NCBI RefSeq assembly: GCF_028689295.1
Contig: NZ_JAQTWL010000001.1
Coordinates: forward strand, 62,001-126,000
DNA: 64,000 nucleotides
Reading direction: 5' to 3'
Source: Rhodoferax sp.
GTDB taxonomy: Bacteria > Pseudomonadota > Gammaproteobacteria > Burkholderiales > Burkholderiaceae_C
Position numbers and translations under genes: made by a program. The notes beneath the pieces were generated by a model that worked only from the letters and a program-made list of their open reading frames with translations, made no database searches and was not told where the DNA came from. Positions 26,502 through 35,684 of the stretch are shown here, piece after piece. Numbering within the stretch: position 1 is the first letter of the stretch; each line of letters begins with the position of its first letter.

Positions 26502-27161
26502 ATGAACAAATTTCTGTTGACCGTGTCGGCCTTGGCTTTGAGCTTTGCAAGCACCTTGAGCGCACATGCGCAAGACATCCATGGCGATGCGACAGCAGGC
26601 TCCAAAAAAAATGCGCTGTGTATCGGCTGTCATGGCATCAAAGGCTACCACATCGGGTTTCCCGAGGTGCACCAGGTGCCCAAAATTTCAGGCCAGGGTG
26701 CGGGCTATATCCGGGCGGCCCTGCATGCGTACAAGGCAGGGGAGCGCAAACATCCGTCCATGCGCACGCTGGCCGCCAGCCTGAGCGACCAGGACATTGC
26801 CGACCTGGCGGCCTACTACTCGTCAAATGGCCTCGGCGTCAGCTTGCCCGCCACTGCGGCCGAAGGCCCGGCCAAAGCGGCTGAACTGGTCACCAAAGGC
26901 GGCTGCACCTCATGCCATGGTCCTAATTTCAGCAAACCCATTGATCCGTCCTACCCCAAAATTGCGGGCCAGCACGCTGACTATCTGTATGTGGCGCTAC
27001 GCTCTTACAAAACCAACGACAAGCCGCTCATCGGCCGCGGCCACCCGATCATGGGTGGCATTGCCAAGCAGTTTTCCAATGCCGATCTGAAAGTGCTGGC
27101 CGATTACGTGGGCAGCCTGCCCAGCGAGCTGCAAACGGTGCAGCGCGCACGCATCAAATAA
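26502..27161 (+). CDS. Diheme cytochrome c
   Basis: 219 residues with a signal peptide (MNKFLLTVSALALSFASTLSAHA) and two class I heme sites, CIGCH (about residue 37) and CTSCH (about residue 136), each followed by a distal Met region. The two-domain layout matches the cytochrome c4 family, a periplasmic electron carrier to terminal oxidases. An ATG at 26475 would add nine residues before the signal peptide and is less likely. Confidence 0.92.
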   Translation: MNKFLLTVSALALSFASTLSAHAQDIHGDATAGSKKNALCIGCHGIKGYHIGFPEVHQVPKISGQGAGYIRAALHAYKAGERKHPSMRTLAASLSDQDIADLAAYYSSNGLGVSLPATAAEGPAKAAELVTKGGCTSCHGPNFSKPIDPSYPKIAGQHADYLYVALRSYKTNDKPLIGRGHPIMGGIAKQFSNADLKVLADYVGSLPSELQTVQRARIK

Positions 27162-27167
27162 TCAGCT

Positions 27168-27602
27168 TCAGTCGCGTGTGGCGTGGCGCTGCACGCTGGC
27201 CACATAACTCTGGCCGTCGGGCGGCTGGCCGCTCTGCTGGCTGTCCCAGAGCATCTGCCCCAAAGACTCCATGACCACGTGGTGCGCGTCATGCAGCGAA
27301 TCGAGCCGGTGGGTGAGCAATTCCACGGCTTGCCGGATGCCACGCGGCTGGTCGATGCTGCACTGTTCGGTGATCGACAAGTGCATCGACAAATGTAAAA
27401 AACAACTGGTCTGGCCGTCTTCTGGCTGATCCATGGCGGCCAGCGCGGCCTGCACATTGGCAAGCTCGGCGTGGTATTCGGGGTGCTCGTCGATCCACAG
27501 GCTGGCGATGGTCTCGATCGCCTCCATGGCCTGACCCGATTGGGACTTGGCATAAACAGCGCAAAAAAATCTGCGAACGTCGGCTTTGGATGGGGTGAAC
27601 AT
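27168..27602 (-). CDS. DUF1841 family protein
   Basis: 144 residues, starting MFTPSKADVRRFFCAVYAKS and ending near HVVMESLGQMLWDSQQSGQPPDGQSYVASVQRHA. This is the conserved proteobacterial DUF1841 family, whose function is unknown. The ATG at 27602 gives the normal family start; the open frame upstream overlaps the TRIC-type gene. It ends close to the convergent cytochrome gene. Confidence 0.9.
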   Translation of the reverse strand: MFTPSKADVRRFFCAVYAKSQSGQAMEAIETIASLWIDEHPEYHAELANVQAALAAMDQPEDGQTSCFLHLSMHLSITEQCSIDQPRGIRQAVELLTHRLDSLHDAHHVVMESLGQMLWDSQQSGQPPDGQSYVASVQRHATRD

Positions 27603-27630
27603 GATGACGCGAATTGTCGCCTGCGCCGGC

Positions 27631-28287
27631 TCAATCCACCTGCCAGGCCGGCAATTGCCAGTTGCGCCACACTGCCAAACCACGCAAGCCGACGGTGATC
27701 GTGACACAGGCCAGCAAAGCCAGCCAGCCCGGTGCGCCCAGTTGCCACAAGCCCACATAGGCCCAACCACCGGCAAAAGCACAGACTGCATAGGGCCGGT
27801 GGTCGCTGAAGGCGGTCGGAATCTCGTTGCAGACAATGTCGCGCAGCACGCCGCCAAAGACCCCGGTGATCAGCCCCATCAGCACGGCAACCAGGCCCGG
27901 CAGGTCGCTCGCCAAGGCCTGGTGCACGCCAGTGGCGGTAAACAGGCCCAGCCCCAGCGCATCGGGCCACTCGATGGCTTTGCGCGTCAACGCAAAATGG
28001 TGGCCGCGCATGAACAGCATGGCGACCATGCACAGGGCCAGCACGCCCCACAGCATTTCCATGTGGCGCACCCAGAAGAACGGCCGCGCATCCAGCAACA
28101 AGTCACGCAGCGTGCCGCCACCAAAGGCGGCCAAAAAACCCACCACGCACACGCCCACGGCATCCAGGCGCTTTTGCGCGGCCACCAGAACCCCCGACAG
28201 TGCGAACGCTGCCGTGCCGGCCAGTTCCACCAAAAGCCGCAGGGTTTCACCCCACTGTTGAATGTTGTCGATATTTGCGCTGTTCAT
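27631..28287 (-). CDS. TRIC-type channel family membrane protein (UPF0126)
   Basis: 218 residues with seven hydrophobic segments and the two internally repeated motifs of the family: GVCVVGFLAAFGGGTLRDLLL (with the GGGxxRD signature) and MGLITGVFGGVLRDIVCNEIP. Related to trimeric intracellular cation channels; the bacterial family has been linked to cation or glycine movement. It lies 29 bases before DUF1841 and is probably co-transcribed with it. Confidence 0.92.
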   Translation of the reverse strand: MNSANIDNIQQWGETLRLLVELAGTAAFALSGVLVAAQKRLDAVGVCVVGFLAAFGGGTLRDLLLDARPFFWVRHMEMLWGVLALCMVAMLFMRGHHFALTRKAIEWPDALGLGLFTATGVHQALASDLPGLVAVLMGLITGVFGGVLRDIVCNEIPTAFSDHRPYAVCAFAGGWAYVGLWQLGAPGWLALLACVTITVGLRGLAVWRNWQLPAWQVD

Positions 28288-28328
28288 CTCCGAATTGTCA
28301 CACCATGGTGTTGCCTGGAAACCTTCAC

Positions 28329-28490
28329 TTCATCACTGCTCCTTTTGGTGTTCTTCTGCCGATTGCACCGATTGGCGACTAGCTGGGCGTGCGGCTGGCG
28401 CGACGCATCAGCCAAGTGCTGTTTTACTGGTTCTTGTACGCCGAAATGTTGCTGACCGGGGTCAAATTGCTGGCGGATGCGCTGGGTTAA
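28329..28490 (+). pseudogene. Decayed C-terminal piece of a TauE/SafE-type permease
   Basis: The frame reads APFGVLLPIAPIGD-stop-LGVRLARRISQ, then VLFYWFLYAEMLLTGVKLLADALG-stop. This is the typical end of a TauE/SafE sulfite-exporter-like protein (normally PIG-V/W-LGVRLARRI). An in-frame TAG at 28380-28382 breaks it, and nothing upstream continues the protein. Only about 54 codons remain. Confidence 0.75.
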
Positions 28491-28772
28491 ACCAAGAAAA
28501 TCCAGTGTTTGAGACCCATCGACGAACAACTTTCGGCGTTTCGTCGTCAGGAACGCGGTGGATGCCGACATTCGAGGACGCGGTCTACTGGACTACACAT
28601 TGCACCCAGTCGTCGGACTACATCTTTGGAGTTGGGGCTGTAAACGGGCTGGGATGAAGCTGTGGTTCGCATGGCCGAAAGCGCTGCGGTTAGGAATGGA
28701 GTTTGGGAGGAATTCATGGGCGGCATTGATCGGTTCTGTCGCCTGAAATTTCAACCTCACGTAGGTTAGCTA

Positions 28773-28800
28773 TTGACAATTATTTACGTACTGCTATACT
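28773..28800 (+). promoter_or_regulatory. Sigma-70 promoter of the accessory genes
   Basis: TTGACA (28773-28778) and TATACT (28795-28800) with 16 bases between them, 38 bases before the RAMA-like gene. This is the strongest promoter match in this stretch. The preceding gap (28491-28772) holds no gene I can support. Confidence 0.75.
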
Positions 28801-28838
28801 GCGCACGTATCAGCACTAATTATCTATAGGAGCCACCT

Positions 28839-29312
28839 ATGCCACAGATCGCCATCCCTCTCGACTCAGAAATCATCGGCGAAATGTTTTTGAGGGTCGG
28901 CCCCGCTGTCGATATCAGCAACTGGATTGAAAACGTTGTACGCGGCTACTTGGAGCGCACAGCCGACGATACAGGAAAATGGTCCGATGCCTACAACGCC
29001 TATCGAGAGTCCCAAGTCGCTCCAAATGACTTCACAGCGGAATTCGGCGACCCGAAAGGCGGGTACCACTGGGCACCCTTGTTTCTCCCCAATGGCACTC
29101 TCATTCGCATGGAGTACAAGAAAAAAGTCTCCCAGGCCGCTGTCAAACACAACAAAATTGATCTAGATGGGGCAAGTTACTCGCCTTCTGAACTCGCTAG
29201 TTTCATTGCGGCAGGCACCAATCGCAATGCTTGGCGAGATCTGCTAATAAAACTTCCGGGAAGAACAGATTGGTGTTTGGCTGAGCAACTGCGCCGCCAA
29301 TTGCCCAAGTAA
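28839..29312 (+). CDS. Protein with C-terminal RAMA-like domain
   Basis: 157 residues. The second half (LFLPNGTLIRMEYKKKVSQAAVKHNKIDLDG, then ASYSPSELASFIAAGTNRNAWRDLLIKLPG) follows the RAMA/DUF2924-like pattern, a small domain found with DNA methylases and restriction proteins and thought to sense modified DNA. The N-terminal 40 residues are helical (ISNWIENVVRGYLERTADD). AGGAG at 28828-28832 supports the start. Family assignment is by eye. Confidence 0.6.
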   Translation: MPQIAIPLDSEIIGEMFLRVGPAVDISNWIENVVRGYLERTADDTGKWSDAYNAYRESQVAPNDFTAEFGDPKGGYHWAPLFLPNGTLIRMEYKKKVSQAAVKHNKIDLDGASYSPSELASFIAAGTNRNAWRDLLIKLPGRTDWCLAEQLRRQLPK

Positions 29313-29384
29313 ACACGATATTAAAACATTACCAGCCGACCCACACCCATCGCCCGCTCTTGACCGAACACCATTGGAGAATGC

Positions 29385-29960
29385 ATGAAAAACGATAGCG
29401 TTACTACCGCATTCGAGATCATCCTCGAAGAGATTGACTCGGTTGTCACTGAGGTCAACTTGCAGGGAGCTGCCTTCCTGACAAACAATGAATACCCCAA
29501 GGCCAAAGCCTCAATGGAGGTCGGCACAAAACTCAATGCATTTCATCAGAAGCTCGAACTACTGAAGAAAGAATGGCTCAGTGGCCTAGATGAGACCACC
29601 AGAAGGCAGGTGAATGTCGAAACAAGCGCTGCTACCAAAACCATTGTCTCTGGCTCAAAGGCTCCAAAGACTGTGCTCGTTGTGAAATTTGATGATGGAA
29701 CCGTGCTCTCGGGTGGTAATGCCGCAGAGACATTTTCGAAAGCATTGAAAAAGTTTGGCTTCCAGCGAGTCATCGAGTTGGATGAAAAAGTCAACTATTT
29801 ATCATTGGTATCCAAACAACGATTAGGGAAATACCACCAAACCGAAATTGATGGATACCATGTTTCGACCCATAGCAGTACCGACGATAAACGCGACAAG
29901 CTATTGAAAATTGCTGCTGCACTGCGGGAAATAATTACTGTCGATATCGTCCCTGCCTAG
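29385..29960 (+). CDS. Accessory protein of unknown function
   Basis: 191 residues. The C-terminal 85 (VLVVKFDDGTVLSGGNAAETFSKALKKFG, then VIELDEKVNYLSLVSKQR and GYHVSTHSSTDDKRDKLLKIAAAL) resemble a domain I recall at the ends of proteins near restriction and toxin genes, without a function I can name. The N-terminal 70 residues are helical. It follows the RAMA-like gene by 72 bases on the same strand. AT content is higher than in the core genes. Confidence 0.55.
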   Translation: MKNDSVTTAFEIILEEIDSVVTEVNLQGAAFLTNNEYPKAKASMEVGTKLNAFHQKLELLKKEWLSGLDETTRRQVNVETSAATKTIVSGSKAPKTVLVVKFDDGTVLSGGNAAETFSKALKKFGFQRVIELDEKVNYLSLVSKQRLGKYHQTEIDGYHVSTHSSTDDKRDKLLKIAAALREIITVDIVPA

Positions 29961-30053
29961 CAGCTGATTCCTAAAGACTATGATGGTCAAGCTTGAACGT
30001 CTTCTAGAGTCGGGGACGACGACGAAATTGAATTAGGCATCAGAGGAACTCAT

Positions 30054-30548
30054 ATGGTACGCACCCCCTTTGGTCGCAGTCTCCCCGATCCGCGTAGAAC
30101 AAGCACGTTCTTGGATTCGTGTGCGTTTGACCCGAAATACCAGCCCGAACATGAGGCTGCTCAGCGAATTCGCTCACTTCGGCAAAGTGTGAGAATCAGT
30201 ATTCTCATCGCGCACTCAAATCAGAAGGAAATTGAGCACCCAAATACGCCCGCAGACGTGAAGGTTGAAGCAACTGACATGAGTTACACCAATGAAACGG
30301 CACTGACGCCAGACGAGGTCCGTCGTCGAGCCCAGATACACGAAGCGATCACTGGCGACGGTAACCCAGCCAAATACCAAGCCGACGCATACCATGTATT
30401 CGAAGCCGGGAAGTACGGCGGCGGGTACTTCGTAACCACGGACAGGCGGATTCTTGCCCGCAAGGTTCAGCTAGAAGCCATATCCCGCGCGATTATCCTG
30501 AAACCGAGCGAATGGCTCGGCATCTATGAGGCTGAGGCTGATGCCTAA
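30054..30548 (+). CDS. PIN-like nuclease domain protein
   Basis: 164 residues. STFLDSCAFDPKYQPE places an Asp at the end of the first strand, and YQADAYHVFEAGKYGGGYFVTTDRRIL has the later acidic residues and T-T-D-R-R end typical of PIN-like ribonucleases. The stop is followed within a few bases by GCCTAAC, a possible attC fragment. It may be a stand-alone effector; no antitoxin is seen next to it. Confidence 0.55.
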   Translation: MVRTPFGRSLPDPRRTSTFLDSCAFDPKYQPEHEAAQRIRSLRQSVRISILIAHSNQKEIEHPNTPADVKVEATDMSYTNETALTPDEVRRRAQIHEAITGDGNPAKYQADAYHVFEAGKYGGGYFVTTDRRILARKVQLEAISRAIILKPSEWLGIYEAEADA

Positions 30549-30652
30549 CCCTACCGGAGTCGGCCAAGGTCACTAGTCAGCGATCAAAGCACTTGTTGAG
30601 TTGCTTTGAAAAACGATGCGAGCTTCCTTCAATTGTTAATTGGGATCAACAT

Positions 30653-30907
30653 ATGTCAGAGAATGTTTTTTGGGAATACAACGGATGGGCGGTCCTAATA
30701 ACGATTCTCGGCCCAATATATTCCATCATCCAAGCTGAGTCGAAAATGTATGGATTCCATTTACGCAGTTGGCTTCCGCTTTTCTGGTTTGTGTCAATCG
30801 TTCTCCTGTTTGTTCTAAGTAACTGGATACCTGCTGTTCTATATATCCCATGCTGGATTCTCGGCATTTTGCTGGCGTCGATAGTGAAGCACCGGGGTCT
30901 CGGCTAG
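30653..30907 (+). CDS. Small membrane protein of unknown function
   Basis: 84 residues with three hydrophobic segments (GWAVLITILGPIYSIIQA, WLPLFWFVSIVLLFVLSNWI, AVLYIPCWILGILLASIV). The family is not recognised. The ATG at 30653 starts just before the first helix; an earlier in-frame start at 30593 is possible. An attC-like site begins 44 bases after the stop, so this may be an integron cassette gene. Confidence 0.5.
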   Translation: MSENVFWEYNGWAVLITILGPIYSIIQAESKMYGFHLRSWLPLFWFVSIVLLFVLSNWIPAVLYIPCWILGILLASIVKHRGLG

Positions 30908-30950
30908 TTCTGAGCGAAAGGGTGCATGCGTGAGAATGGTACTTGGGTGT

Positions 30951-31020
30951 TGCCAACCCGTCAGTTCAAACGGACGCTGCGTGATAAAGCCGCGCAGCGC
31001 CGGTGATTTCTACGTTGAAA
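30951..31020 (+). repeat. attC-like site outside the main integron
   Basis: TGCCAAC at 30951-30957 and GTTGAAA at 31014-31020 are good matches to the inverse-core and core of attC. Between them CGGACGCTGCG and CGCAGCGCCGGTGATTTC form the imperfect arms typical of attC. The core ends in A where a pyrimidine is expected. It is followed at 31028-31061 by a sequence that also follows the last true attC at 61595-61628. Confidence 0.5.
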
Positions 31021-31155
31021 GTCTGCAGTCTGGAAATTTGAAAGTCGGCAACGGGTCTCTTGCGGTCAACTGCCATGCATTCCAAGTCTTCGCCTAAATG
31101 GGGACTACAAAAATTTCCTGGATCAACAGCATGGGAAAGCCATTTCGGGCATAAA

Positions 31156-31179
31156 AAAGGGCACCCTCAGGTGCCCTTT
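31156..31179 (-). terminator. Intrinsic terminator of rne
   Basis: AAAGGGCACC and GGTGCCCTTT form a perfect 10-bp stem around CTCA. On the minus strand the stem runs into a T-tract. It starts 18 bases after the rne stop codon. Confidence 0.88.
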
Positions 31180-31196
31180 GACTGGTTGGTCAGGAC

Positions 31197-34115
31197 TCAA
31201 GCTTCTTCGGTCTGCTCAAAAGGAAGTTTCTGCTCGCGCAGGTCGCGCTTGGTTTCCACCAGCACCAGTGGTTTTTCGTCCAGGACCGGTAGCGAGGGAC
31301 GCGAGCGCGGCACGTGGACTGGCTTGGGCGCCGCTGCAATCGTGGCTTGCACCGAAGCCACTTTGGTTGCATCCGATTGCACCCATTGCAGACCGGATTG
31401 TTCGGCGACTTGCGCCAACTCGTCCAGCGGCAGCGCAAAGGGCTGCACGGCGGGCATAGCTGCCTGCTTTGGCTCAGCCCTAACCGCAGGGGCGGGTGTG
31501 GGCGCTGGCACTGGAATCGGAGTGGCCACGGCCTGGGGTGCCGGTGTCAGGGGCTGGGCCGCCTCTGGCATCGCCTCGACGGCAGCCTCTGCCGGCGCAG
31601 TCGGTGCGGGCAGCACGGGCGCCGCTGCCACGGGTTCTGGCTGGCTGCTGGGCGCTGGCACGCTGAAGTAAGACTTGCGTACAGGTTCCTGTTCCGTGGC
31701 CGTCTCAGCTTCAGTGGCTTGGGGTTCCTGGCTTGTCAGATTGGCCGAATCGCTGCGTTCACCGCGGTCGCTGCGAGGTTTGCGGTCGCGGCCATAACGG
31801 TCACGCGAGCGTTTTTCCCTCTGGCCGTTGCCTTCCTCGCGGGGTGCGTTCTCCGCGCCGGCCTGATCGGTCATGGCGGCTGAATCTTCTGCGCTGCCTG
31901 TTGCCAGATTTGCGCCACTCTCGTCGGTGCGGAGTTCTTCCTCCGGTCGGGGTGCGCGTTCCGGACGCCGTTCATTGCGGCCGCCGCGGTCGCTGCGGGG
32001 CGGACGATCACCGCGGTCGGTATTGCGGCCACCGCGTTCGGGGCGCTGTTCTGCGCGTCCCGTTGTTTCTTGCAGGTTGGCCGAAGCCTGGTTATCAGGA
32101 CTTGCACTGCCAGCGTCAAGCGCGTTTTGTTGCTCTGACCTGTCTTTTCCGGCGCTGTTGCGGTCCGGGCGACGATTGCCGCCGCGACCTTCACCTCTGC
32201 CTTCGCCGCGACCGGTGCGGCCGTCGCGTCCTTCAGGGCGTGGGCCGCGTCCTTCGGGGCGGCCTTCGCCTCGGCCATCCGGGCGGCGGGCGCCGTCCCG
32301 GCCCGGGCGGCCTTCGCGCGGGGCGCGGGTTTCGTCTTTGGCCATTACCGGCTTGGGCGTTAAAGTCGGCGCGGGTGGCGTGCCAAACAGGTTTTTGAGC
32401 CAGCCGAAAAAGCCCGTTTCAGCCACTGCAGGAGCCGCAGGCACCGGTTTGGCTGTGTGGTGAACTGGTGCTGCCTTGGCGGGTTCCGGTTTGAGCGGGG
32501 CCACCGGTGCCGGCACATCGGGCAACACGCCCTTGATCACCGGAGTTTGCCGGTTGGTGGGCTCTTGTGAACGTCGCGTGACGGCAGTGGCCTCTTCGAT
32601 CTCGTCGGCCATTTTGTAGCTGGCTTCGATGTTGTCCAGGCGCGGGTCGTCGTGCTTCAGGCGTTCCAGCCGGTAGTTGGGCGTTTCCAGTGATTTGTTG
32701 GGCACCATGATCACGTTGATACGCTGCTTGAGCTCGATCTTGGCGATCTCGGTGCGCTTTTCATTGAGCAGGAAAGACGCGACTTCCACCGGTACCTGGC
32801 ACAAGACTGACGCCGTGCTGTCTTTCAGGGACTCCTCCTGGATGATGCGCAGAATTTGCAGCGCACTCGATTCAGTGTCACGGATGTGGCCCGAACCGCC
32901 GCAGCGCGGGCAGGGGATGGAAGCGCCTTCGGACAGCGCCGGGCGCAGCCGCTGGCGGCTCATTTCCATCAGACCGAACTTGCTGATGGTGCCAAACTGT
33001 ACGCGGGCGCGGTCTTGCCGCAGGGCTTCACGCAGGCGGTTTTCCACATCGCGGCGGTTGCGGCTTTCTTCCATGTCGATAAAGTCGATCACGATCAGAC
33101 CGCCAAGGTCGCGCAGACGCGCCTGGCGTGCCACTTCGTCAGCGGCTTCCAGGTTGGTGCGGGTGGCGGTTTCCTCGATGTCGCCGCCTTTGATGGCGCG
33201 CGCCGAGTTCACATCGACAGACACCAAAGCCTCGGTGTGGTCGATCACGATGGCGCCGCCGCTGGGAAGCGTGACAGTGCGGGCGTAGGCCGACTCGATC
33301 TGGTGCTCGATCTGGAAGCGGCTGAACAACGGGGCATCGTCGCGGTAGCGCTTGACGCGTGCCGCATGCTCGGGCATGACGTGCGCCATGAACTGCTGGG
33401 CTTGGTCATAGACGTCGTCGGTGTCGATCAGGATGTCGCCGATGTCGTGGTTGAAGTAGTCGCGAATGGCACGAATCACCAGGCTGGATTCCTGGTAAAT
33501 CAGGAACGCGCCCTTGCCGCCCTTGGCAGCGCCGTCAATGGCGGCCCACAGTTTGAGCAGGTAGTTCAAGTCCCATTGCAGCTCGGGCGCGGCGCGGCCA
33601 ATGCCGGCGGTGCGGGCAATGATGCTCATGCCGTTGGGGTATTCGAGCTGGTCGAGGGCTTCCTTGAGCTCGGCGCGGTCTTCGCCTTCGATGCGGCGCG
33701 AAACACCACCGCCGCGCGGGTTGTTGGGCATCAAGACCACGTAGCGGCCGGCCAGCGAGACGAAGGTGGTCAGCGCAGCGCCTTTGTTGCCGCGCTCTTC
33801 TTTTTCGACCTGCACCAGCAGTTCCTGGCCTTCCCTGATGGCGTCCTGGATGCGCGCCTGGCTGGCGCTGACACCGGGCTGGAAATACTGCTTGGAGATT
33901 TCCTTGAACGGCAAAAAGCCATGGCGTTCTTCGCCGTAATCGACAAAGCAGGCTTCCAGCGACGGCTCGACGCGCGTCACCACGGCTTTGTAAATGTTGC
34001 CCTTGCGCTGCTCGCAGCCTTCAATTTCGATTTCGTAGTCGAGCAGTTTTTGGCCATCGACAATGGCGAGGCGGCGTTCTTCGGCCTGCGTCGCGTTGAT
34101 CAGCATCCTTTTCAT
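31197..34115 (-). CDS. rne: Ribonuclease E
   Basis: Main endoribonuclease for mRNA decay and rRNA/tRNA processing, and scaffold of the degradosome. 972 residues. The N-terminal catalytic half has the S1 domain ([31 protein letters not shown], about 38-75), the DNase I-like active site around [14 protein letters not shown], then [12 protein letters not shown], and the zinc-link [13 protein letters not shown]. The C-terminal half is disordered: an Arg/Gly/Glu-rich RNA-binding block (about 610-790) and an Ala/Pro/Glu-rich tail. rne is divergent from rluC as in other proteobacteria. Confidence 0.97.
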   Translation of the reverse strand: MKRMLINATQAEERRLAIVDGQKLLDYEIEIEGCEQRKGNIYKAVVTRVEPSLEACFVDYGEERHGFLPFKEISKQYFQPGVSASQARIQDAIREGQELLVQVEKEERGNKGAALTTFVSLAGRYVVLMPNNPRGGGVSRRIEGEDRAELKEALDQLEYPNGMSIIARTAGIGRAAPELQWDLNYLLKLWAAIDGAAKGGKGAFLIYQESSLVIRAIRDYFNHDIGDILIDTDDVYDQAQQFMAHVMPEHAARVKRYRDDAPLFSRFQIEHQIESAYARTVTLPSGGAIVIDHTEALVSVDVNSARAIKGGDIEETATRTNLEAADEVARQARLRDLGGLIVIDFIDMEESRNRRDVENRLREALRQDRARVQFGTISKFGLMEMSRQRLRPALSEGASIPCPRCGGSGHIRDTESSALQILRIIQEESLKDSTASVLCQVPVEVASFLLNEKRTEIAKIELKQRINVIMVPNKSLETPNYRLERLKHDDPRLDNIEASYKMADEIEEATAVTRRSQEPTNRQTPVIKGVLPDVPAPVAPLKPEPAKAAPVHHTAKPVPAAPAVAETGFFGWLKNLFGTPPAPTLTPKPVMAKDETRAPREGRPGRDGARRPDGRGEGRPEGRGPRPEGRDGRTGRGEGRGEGRGGNRRPDRNSAGKDRSEQQNALDAGSASPDNQASANLQETTGRAEQRPERGGRNTDRGDRPPRSDRGGRNERRPERAPRPEEELRTDESGANLATGSAEDSAAMTDQAGAENAPREEGNGQREKRSRDRYGRDRKPRSDRGERSDSANLTSQEPQATEAETATEQEPVRKSYFSVPAPSSQPEPVAAAPVLPAPTAPAEAAVEAMPEAAQPLTPAPQAVATPIPVPAPTPAPAVRAEPKQAAMPAVQPFALPLDELAQVAEQSGLQWVQSDATKVASVQATIAAAPKPVHVPRSRPSLPVLDEKPLVLVETKRDLREQKLPFEQTEEA

Positions 34116-34638
34116 GGGTAGCGTTCCTTCAATTCAAATATCAACAAACAAGCTCATGACGAGCATGGATACACGAACTGACGCTTTGAGCCGAGGGGAA
34201 AACAGCCGGAGAACGCAGACTCAGGTTTTGGGTCTGCGTGTAGGCGCGTGGAGGGGAGCGATCGGGATGGGTGTTAAATTTGCTATTGATCTAATAGCTG
34301 TATGCGTCCGATGAACGGGCGCTGATGCCAGATGCATGCCAAAGAACAGCGCGGTTGCGCGCTGCAGGCAGTTACACATCAGGTTTATCAACACAAACAT
34401 ATCGCTTCATTCCATTCACAGCACGGGTCTGTGAATTTTGGGTATTCCAATTTCAGGGTTTCAATGCGTCATTTTGACCCTTCACCGGTCCTGCCATGGC
34501 TGACGAGTGGTCAGTCATTTGCAGGCAAAGTGTCGGGCGGTATCGACTTTACTGGCGGGGCGGGAGGCGCGTGAACTAAACTTCACCGACTTGAAGAATT
34601 AACATTTAGTTAAATCAACCACTTACAGCGCACCACCA
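34116..34638. other. Divergent rne-rluC control region, no gene
   Basis: 523 bases without a gene. By analogy with other proteobacteria it should hold the long rne 5' leader, through which RNase E controls its own mRNA, and the rluC promoter. Close to rluC is TTAAC-ATTTA-GTTAA (34600-34614), a small palindrome. I cannot assign promoters with confidence. Confidence 0.5.
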
Positions 34639-35673
34639 GTGAAAGTCATTATAGAGGGCAAACCTTCCGCCCCCGCTCCCGAGGTGAAAACCGTTTGCAT
34701 CGATGAGGACAGCGCAGGGCAGCGGGTGGATAATTTTTTGATCCGCCACCTCAAGGGGGTGCCCAAAACCCACATTTACCGCATGATCCGTAGCGGCGAG
34801 GTGCGCGTCAACAAAGGCCGCATCAAGGCCGACACCCGGCTCAACGCTGGCGATTTGCTGCGCGTGCCACCGGTGCGCATTTCCGAGCGGGTGGCTGAAA
34901 AGGCGCAGGCGATGGCCCAGGGCAGCCTGCGCGGAGTGCCAGCGCGCGACTTTGCGGTGCTGCTCGAAGACGACTCCCTGCTGGTGATCAACAAACCTGC
35001 CGGCGTGGCGGTGCATGGCGGCTCGGGCGTGAGTTTTGGTGTGATCGAGCAATTGCGCATGGCCCGCCCGCAGGCCAGGTTCCTGGAATTGGTGCATCGG
35101 CTGGACCGTGAAACCAGCGGCATTTTGCTGGTGGCCAAAAAGCGCAGCGCCCTGAAAAACCTGCAAGACCAGTTCCGCGAGCGCCAGACCGGCAAAACCT
35201 ATCTGGCCATGGTGCGCGGTGCCTGGCCGGCCAAACTCAAGGTACTGGACAAGCCCCTGCACAAGTATTTGCTGGACAGCAAGGACAACCAGGCGGGCGA
35301 GCGCCGCGTCAAGGTGGTGGCGCGCGACGACGCCGATGGCATGCCGTCAGTCACGCTGGTCAAGGTGCGCGAACATCTGCCTGAAGGCAGCTTGCTGGAG
35401 GTGACCATCAAAACTGGCCGCACCCACCAGATCCGGGTGCATCTGGCCAGCGAAGGTCATCCGATCCTCGGCGATGACAAGTACGGCGACTTCGATCTCA
35501 ACAAGCAACTGGCCAGCGCCGGCGCGAAGCCCGGCCTCAAGCGCATGTTTTTGCATGCCTGGCGTTTGCAGTTCAGTCACCCGGCCACGGATGAGCGCCT
35601 GGAAATCCTGGCTGAGTTGCCACCCGAGCTGGCTCAATTTGCTTCACATTCTTCTTCACATTCAGCGCCATAA
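34639..35673 (+). CDS. rluC: 23S rRNA pseudouridine synthase RluC
   Basis: Makes pseudouridines 955, 2504 and 2580 of 23S rRNA in the E. coli enzyme. 344 residues: S4 RNA-binding domain (AGQRVDNFLIRHLKGVPKTHIYRMIRSGEVRVNKGRI) and the catalytic domain with LVHRLDRETSGILLVAKK (active-site Asp) and KTGRTHQIRVHLASEGHPILGD. The start is GTG; no in-frame ATG fits the family N-terminus. Confidence 0.95.
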   Translation: MKVIIEGKPSAPAPEVKTVCIDEDSAGQRVDNFLIRHLKGVPKTHIYRMIRSGEVRVNKGRIKADTRLNAGDLLRVPPVRISERVAEKAQAMAQGSLRGVPARDFAVLLEDDSLLVINKPAGVAVHGGSGVSFGVIEQLRMARPQARFLELVHRLDRETSGILLVAKKRSALKNLQDQFRERQTGKTYLAMVRGAWPAKLKVLDKPLHKYLLDSKDNQAGERRVKVVARDDADGMPSVTLVKVREHLPEGSLLEVTIKTGRTHQIRVHLASEGHPILGDDKYGDFDLNKQLASAGAKPGLKRMFLHAWRLQFSHPATDERLEILAELPPELAQFASHSSSHSAP

Positions 35674-35684
35674 CGCGCCCATTT

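Noticed and set aside
30543-30600. Second attC-like site: GCCTAAC after the PIN-like gene and GTTGAGT 50 bases later
   Set aside because: The two cores fit the consensus, but I see no paired arms between them, so it is too weak to list as a site.
31060-31671. 203-codon open frame on the plus strand after the attC-like site
   Set aside because: Mostly antisense to the Ala/Pro-rich tail of rne and crosses its terminator.
32856-34121. 421-codon open frame on the plus strand
   Set aside because: Antisense shadow of the conserved catalytic half of rne.
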